A stretch of DNA of 64,000 bases from DTPU01 sp963827855 (GTDB lineage Bacteria; Planctomycetota; Phycisphaerae; Sedimentisphaerales; Anaerobacaceae), in the NCBI GenBank assembly GCA_963827855.1, contig CAWHBY010000001.1, forward strand, positions 248,001 through 312,000. The letters are read 5' to 3'. The position numbers were made by a program, and so were the translations under genes. The notes under the pieces are model-generated. The model was not told the origin of the DNA. It was given only the letters and a program-made list of their open reading frames with translations, and ran no database searches. Positions 61,474 to 64,000 of this stretch are shown piece after piece. Numbering within the stretch: position 1 is the first letter of the stretch; each line of letters opens with the position of its first letter.

Positions 61474-64000
61474 ATGCGACGCCTGCTTCTGATGACCGTG
61501 GGAATCCTGGGACTTGCTACAGGGGTAGCGCTGGGTGGGACGCGGGATGCGTTGTGGAAACAGGTGAACGATGCGATCAGCCGAGGACTACCCAGGACCG
61601 CTGCCACCGCCTTAGACCAGATCATCCCCGGTGCCCTCCAGGACCAGGCCTACGCGGAGGCCTGCAAGGCGATCTGTCTGAAGATCGTGTACGAGACGCA
61701 GGTCGATGGCACGGCCGAACAGAGGATCGCCCGGCTCCAGGTGCAGATACCGACGCTGCCGGAGCAGATGAGGCCGCCCTTGGAGGCCATCCTGGGCCAC
61801 TGGTACTGGTCGTATTTTCAGCAACACCGTTGGCAGTTCATCAATCGCACGACAACGGCGGAACCCTCCGGACAGGACCTTGCCACCTGGGACCTGGCCA
61901 CGATCCTCGCTGAGATCGACAAGCACTTCACTGCAGCCCTTGGCCAGGACGCGTTGCTCAAGGCGACGCCCGTCAGCCAGTTCGATGATCTCCTGGAGCA
62001 GGGCACTGTCCCGGACGCCTACAGGCCCACACTCTATGACTTCCTGGTCTTTGATGCACTGTCGTTCTACAGCGCAGGCGAGCAGGCAGGCGCCAAGCCG
62101 CAGGACGCCTATGACCTTACTGCGGAGAGCCCGATCTTTGGGGCTGTGGAGGACTTCATCCAGTGGCGCCCCCAGACCACGGACACCCGGTCCGCCACGC
62201 TCAAGGCCGTGGGCCTGTATCAATCGCTGCTGGCCTTTCATCAGTTGGATCCAGACAAGACGGCCTTTCTGGATGCGGACCTCCGCAGGCTCGAATTCGG
62301 CTACAGCCAGGCGGTCGGTCCTGACAAGGTCGACCGCTACGTCGCTGCCCTGGAGCGGTTCGTGGACCAGTGGATCGGCCATGAGATCGCGGCCAGGGCG
62401 ATCTTCGACTGGGCCTCGGTCCTTAATGCACAAGGCGATCCTCTCAAGGCGCACCTACTGGCCCAGCAGGGATGGAATGCCTTCCCCAAGAGCTATGGCG
62501 GCCTCTTGTGCCACAACCTGATTCAGCAGATCGAGGCCAAGTCGGTGTCGATCCAGACTGAAGCAGTGTGGAATGACCCTCTGCCTCAGATCCAGGTCAC
62601 GTATCGCAACATCGATCGCGTATTCTTCCGGGCAGTGGCCGTTGATTTCAAGGGGTACGGCAGGCCTGCGGGCGGGTGGGTGAGCGATGTCCAGGTCAAG
62701 GAACTGCTGGCCCTCTCGCCTGCGATGGCCTGGAGTGCGGACCTGGCCGCGACCTCCGACTACAGGCAGCGGACCGAGTTCCTGCCTGCTCGTGCAGGTC
62801 TGGCGCCAGGCTTCTACTTTCTGATCGCCAGCCCCGATCCGTCCTTTGGCCCGAACAACAACCAGGTCAGCGCTACCCAGATCTGGGTCAGCGACCTGGC
62901 CCTGGTGATCCGGACGCGGAGCTCCGGCCCGGTCTGCGGGTTCGTGCTCGATGCCAAGTCGGGTGAGCCCCTTTCAGGGGCGACAGTCACCTGCTGGCCG
63001 TGGGACTCGACCAAGGGGCGATACGTGCCTGGCGATGCGGTCAAGTCCGACGCCAACGGGCTCTTTCAGGTCAGGACCGGCAGCAATTTCCTGATCACTG
63101 CTGAGTATCACGGTCAGATGCTGGCCAGCACCTCCAGTTTCAGCGTCTACACAGGCGCTACGACTGCCGGCCCATACGAGCAGACGGTCTTCTTCACCGA
63201 CCGATCCCTCTACAGACCGGGCCAGACGATCCGCTACAAGGGGATCTGCATCCGGTCAGACCCTGTGGGCGCCAGCTACCAGACCCTGGCAGCGAGGCGT
63301 CTGACCGTGGCATTCAGGGACGTCAACGGCAAGGAGATCTCCAGACAGCAGCACACCTGCAACGACTATGGCTCATTCAGCGGGAGTTTCACCGCCCCGC
63401 AGGACCGCGCCCTGGGCGCCATGACCCTCCAGGTGGAGGGCGGCCCCGCTGGAGGGACGTCGTTCAAGGTCGAGCAGTACAAGCGGCCCACTTTTATCGT
63501 GGCACTGGATGCACCTGCAGACGCCCCCAGGCTTGGCAGCGAGGCCGTGATCCCAGGCAAGGCGACTGCGTACACGGGGGTGGCCATTGCTGGCGCCCAG
63601 GTCAAGTGGCGGGTCGTCCGTCAGGCCAGGTTCCCGATCTGGTGCTGGTGGTCGAGGGGCTATGGAGCCTCGGGTACGTCCCAGGCGATAGCCTACGGCT
63701 CCGCGGTCACCGAGTCGGATGGCACGTTCTCCATCCGATTCACAGCCAAGCCGGACCTCGCCATCCCTGAGGCGGACGAGCCGACCTTCACCTTCCAGAT
63801 CTCCGCAGACGTGACAGACACGACAGGAGAGACCCGGTCTCAGGTGCGGTCCGTCTCCGTGGGCTATGCGGCCTTGCAGGCCGCGATCTCTGCGTCGGAT
63901 TGGCAGACGCCGCAGGTCCCTGTGGAGCTGGCCGTGACGACCCAATCGATCGATGGTGAGCCTCAGCCAGCTCAGGGGACGCTGAAGGTGTACGGCCTCA
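61474..64000 (+). CDS. Alpha-2-macroglobulin family protein (3' end outside window)
   Basis: The frame is open from ATG 61474 (GGAGG about seven bases upstream) to the window edge, 842 codons. MRRLLLMTVGILGLATGVAL is a signal peptide. The first ~350 residues are helical (GLYQSLLAFHQLDPDKTAFL). Macroglobulin beta-domains follow: WNDPLPQIQVTYRNIDRVFF, GFVLDAKSGEPLSGATVTCW, and MG2 at about residue 572 (TVFFTDRSLYRPGQTIRYKG), the best-preserved signature of bacterial alpha-2-macroglobulins. The thioester and receptor-binding regions would lie beyond the window. Such proteins trap proteases in the periplasm, often with PbpC; the neighbour is not visible. Confidence 0.85.
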   Translation, partial: MRRLLLMTVGILGLATGVALGGTRDALWKQVNDAISRGLPRTAATALDQIIPGALQDQAYAEACKAICLKIVYETQVDGTAEQRIARLQVQIPTLPEQMRPPLEAILGHWYWSYFQQHRWQFINRTTTAEPSGQDLATWDLATILAEIDKHFTAALGQDALLKATPVSQFDDLLEQGTVPDAYRPTLYDFLVFDALSFYSAGEQAGAKPQDAYDLTAESPIFGAVEDFIQWRPQTTDTRSATLKAVGLYQSLLAFHQLDPDKTAFLDADLRRLEFGYSQAVGPDKVDRYVAALERFVDQWIGHEIAARAIFDWASVLNAQGDPLKAHLLAQQGWNAFPKSYGGLLCHNLIQQIEAKSVSIQTEAVWNDPLPQIQVTYRNIDRVFFRAVAVDFKGYGRPAGGWVSDVQVKELLALSPAMAWSADLAATSDYRQRTEFLPARAGLAPGFYFLIASPDPSFGPNNNQVSATQIWVSDLALVIRTRSSGPVCGFVLDAKSGEPLSGATVTCWPWDSTKGRYVPGDAVKSDANGLFQVRTGSNFLITAEYHGQMLASTSSFSVYTGATTAGPYEQTVFFTDRSLYRPGQTIRYKGICIRSDPVGASYQTLAARRLTVAFRDVNGKEISRQQHTCNDYGSFSGSFTAPQDRALGAMTLQVEGGPAGGTSFKVEQYKRPTFIVALDAPADAPRLGSEAVIPGKATAYTGVAIAGAQVKWRVVRQARFPIWCWWSRGYGASGTSQAIAYGSAVTESDGTFSIRFTAKPDLAIPEADEPTFTFQISADVTDTTGETRSQVRSVSVGYAALQAAISASDWQTPQVPVELAVTTQSIDGEPQPAQGTLKVYGL

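Overview
This window looks like a GC-rich bacterial contig from the phylum Planctomycetota, most likely class Phycisphaerae near Sedimentisphaerales. The evidence is the mix of lineage-typical proteins: a secreted protein ending in a dockerin-like EF-hand module (LNADGSVDLQDFAELA), a large secreted fibronectin/beta-helix protein, a PEP-CTERM-type protein (APAPGAILL then basic tail), a type II pseudopilin with the C-terminal H-x9-DG motif, Tat-exported Gfo/Idh/MocA and NIPSNAP proteins, an RsmH with a long basic N-terminal extension, and ECF sigma factors fused to membrane and extracytoplasmic domains. The placement is inferred from protein style, not from a marker-gene tree.

Layout. 0-11 kb: exported proteins, a frameshifted HEPN-like gene, tRNA-His behind an unusual promoter/terminator pair, a pseudopilin and a stomatin-like protein. 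11.4-13.3 kb: an IS1380-family element inserted inside a MITE-like repeat. 13.4-18.9 kb: PAS protein, an amino acid permease broken by about fourteen single-base indels, M61 peptidase, rsmH. 19-29.3 kb: mostly housekeeping and transport genes (exported dipeptide epimerase, glyoxalase II, ComB-like phosphatase, CBS/MgtE-type transporter, glutamine amidotransferase, ZIP transporter, P2-type ATPase). 29.5-31.9 kb: a second indel-rich patch (beta-helix protein) and a truncated GNAT gene. 32-38 kb: signal transduction, with an ECF sigma factor next to a zinc-finger Ser/Thr kinase, and a single-ORF sigma/TM/FecR/NPCBM-like protein. 38-49.5 kb: two-SIS-domain MurQ/GKRP-like protein coupled to a PQQ propeller, csrA, an ABC-F ATPase, a BlaI/BlaR1 pair with palindromic operators, and a trypsin-like lipoprotein. 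49.7-64 kb: sodium-solute symporter, GT39-like glycosyltransferase, oxidoreductase, arfB, asnA, an exported methyltransferase/metallo-beta-lactamase fusion, a second sigma/TM fusion, and the start of an alpha-2-macroglobulin.

How parts work together. Three regulatory pairs or fusions seem to couple the envelope to transcription: sigma+kinase (32-35 kb), the two one-polypeptide sigma/sensor proteins (35.9 and 59.4 kb), and BlaI/BlaR1, whose sensor carries a DUF4097-like beta-repeat domain in place of a penicillin-binding domain. Short overlaps (ATGA or TGATG) join gloB-comB, mgtE-like/amidotransferase, PQQ-propeller/MurQ-like, and blaI-blaR1.

Non-coding architecture is rich. There is a ~180-200 bp MITE-like family (three copies, 3-bp TNA target duplications), a second family of multi-hairpin repeats whose stems covary between copies, and many intergenic arrays of short repeated words forming inverted arms.

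Caution: many genes carry single-base frameshifts while keeping their amino acid sequence. Most are insertions and they cluster in two patches, so consensus errors are a serious alternative to gene decay. Two genes that run off the window (1-562 minus strand and 61474-64000 plus strand) are partial.
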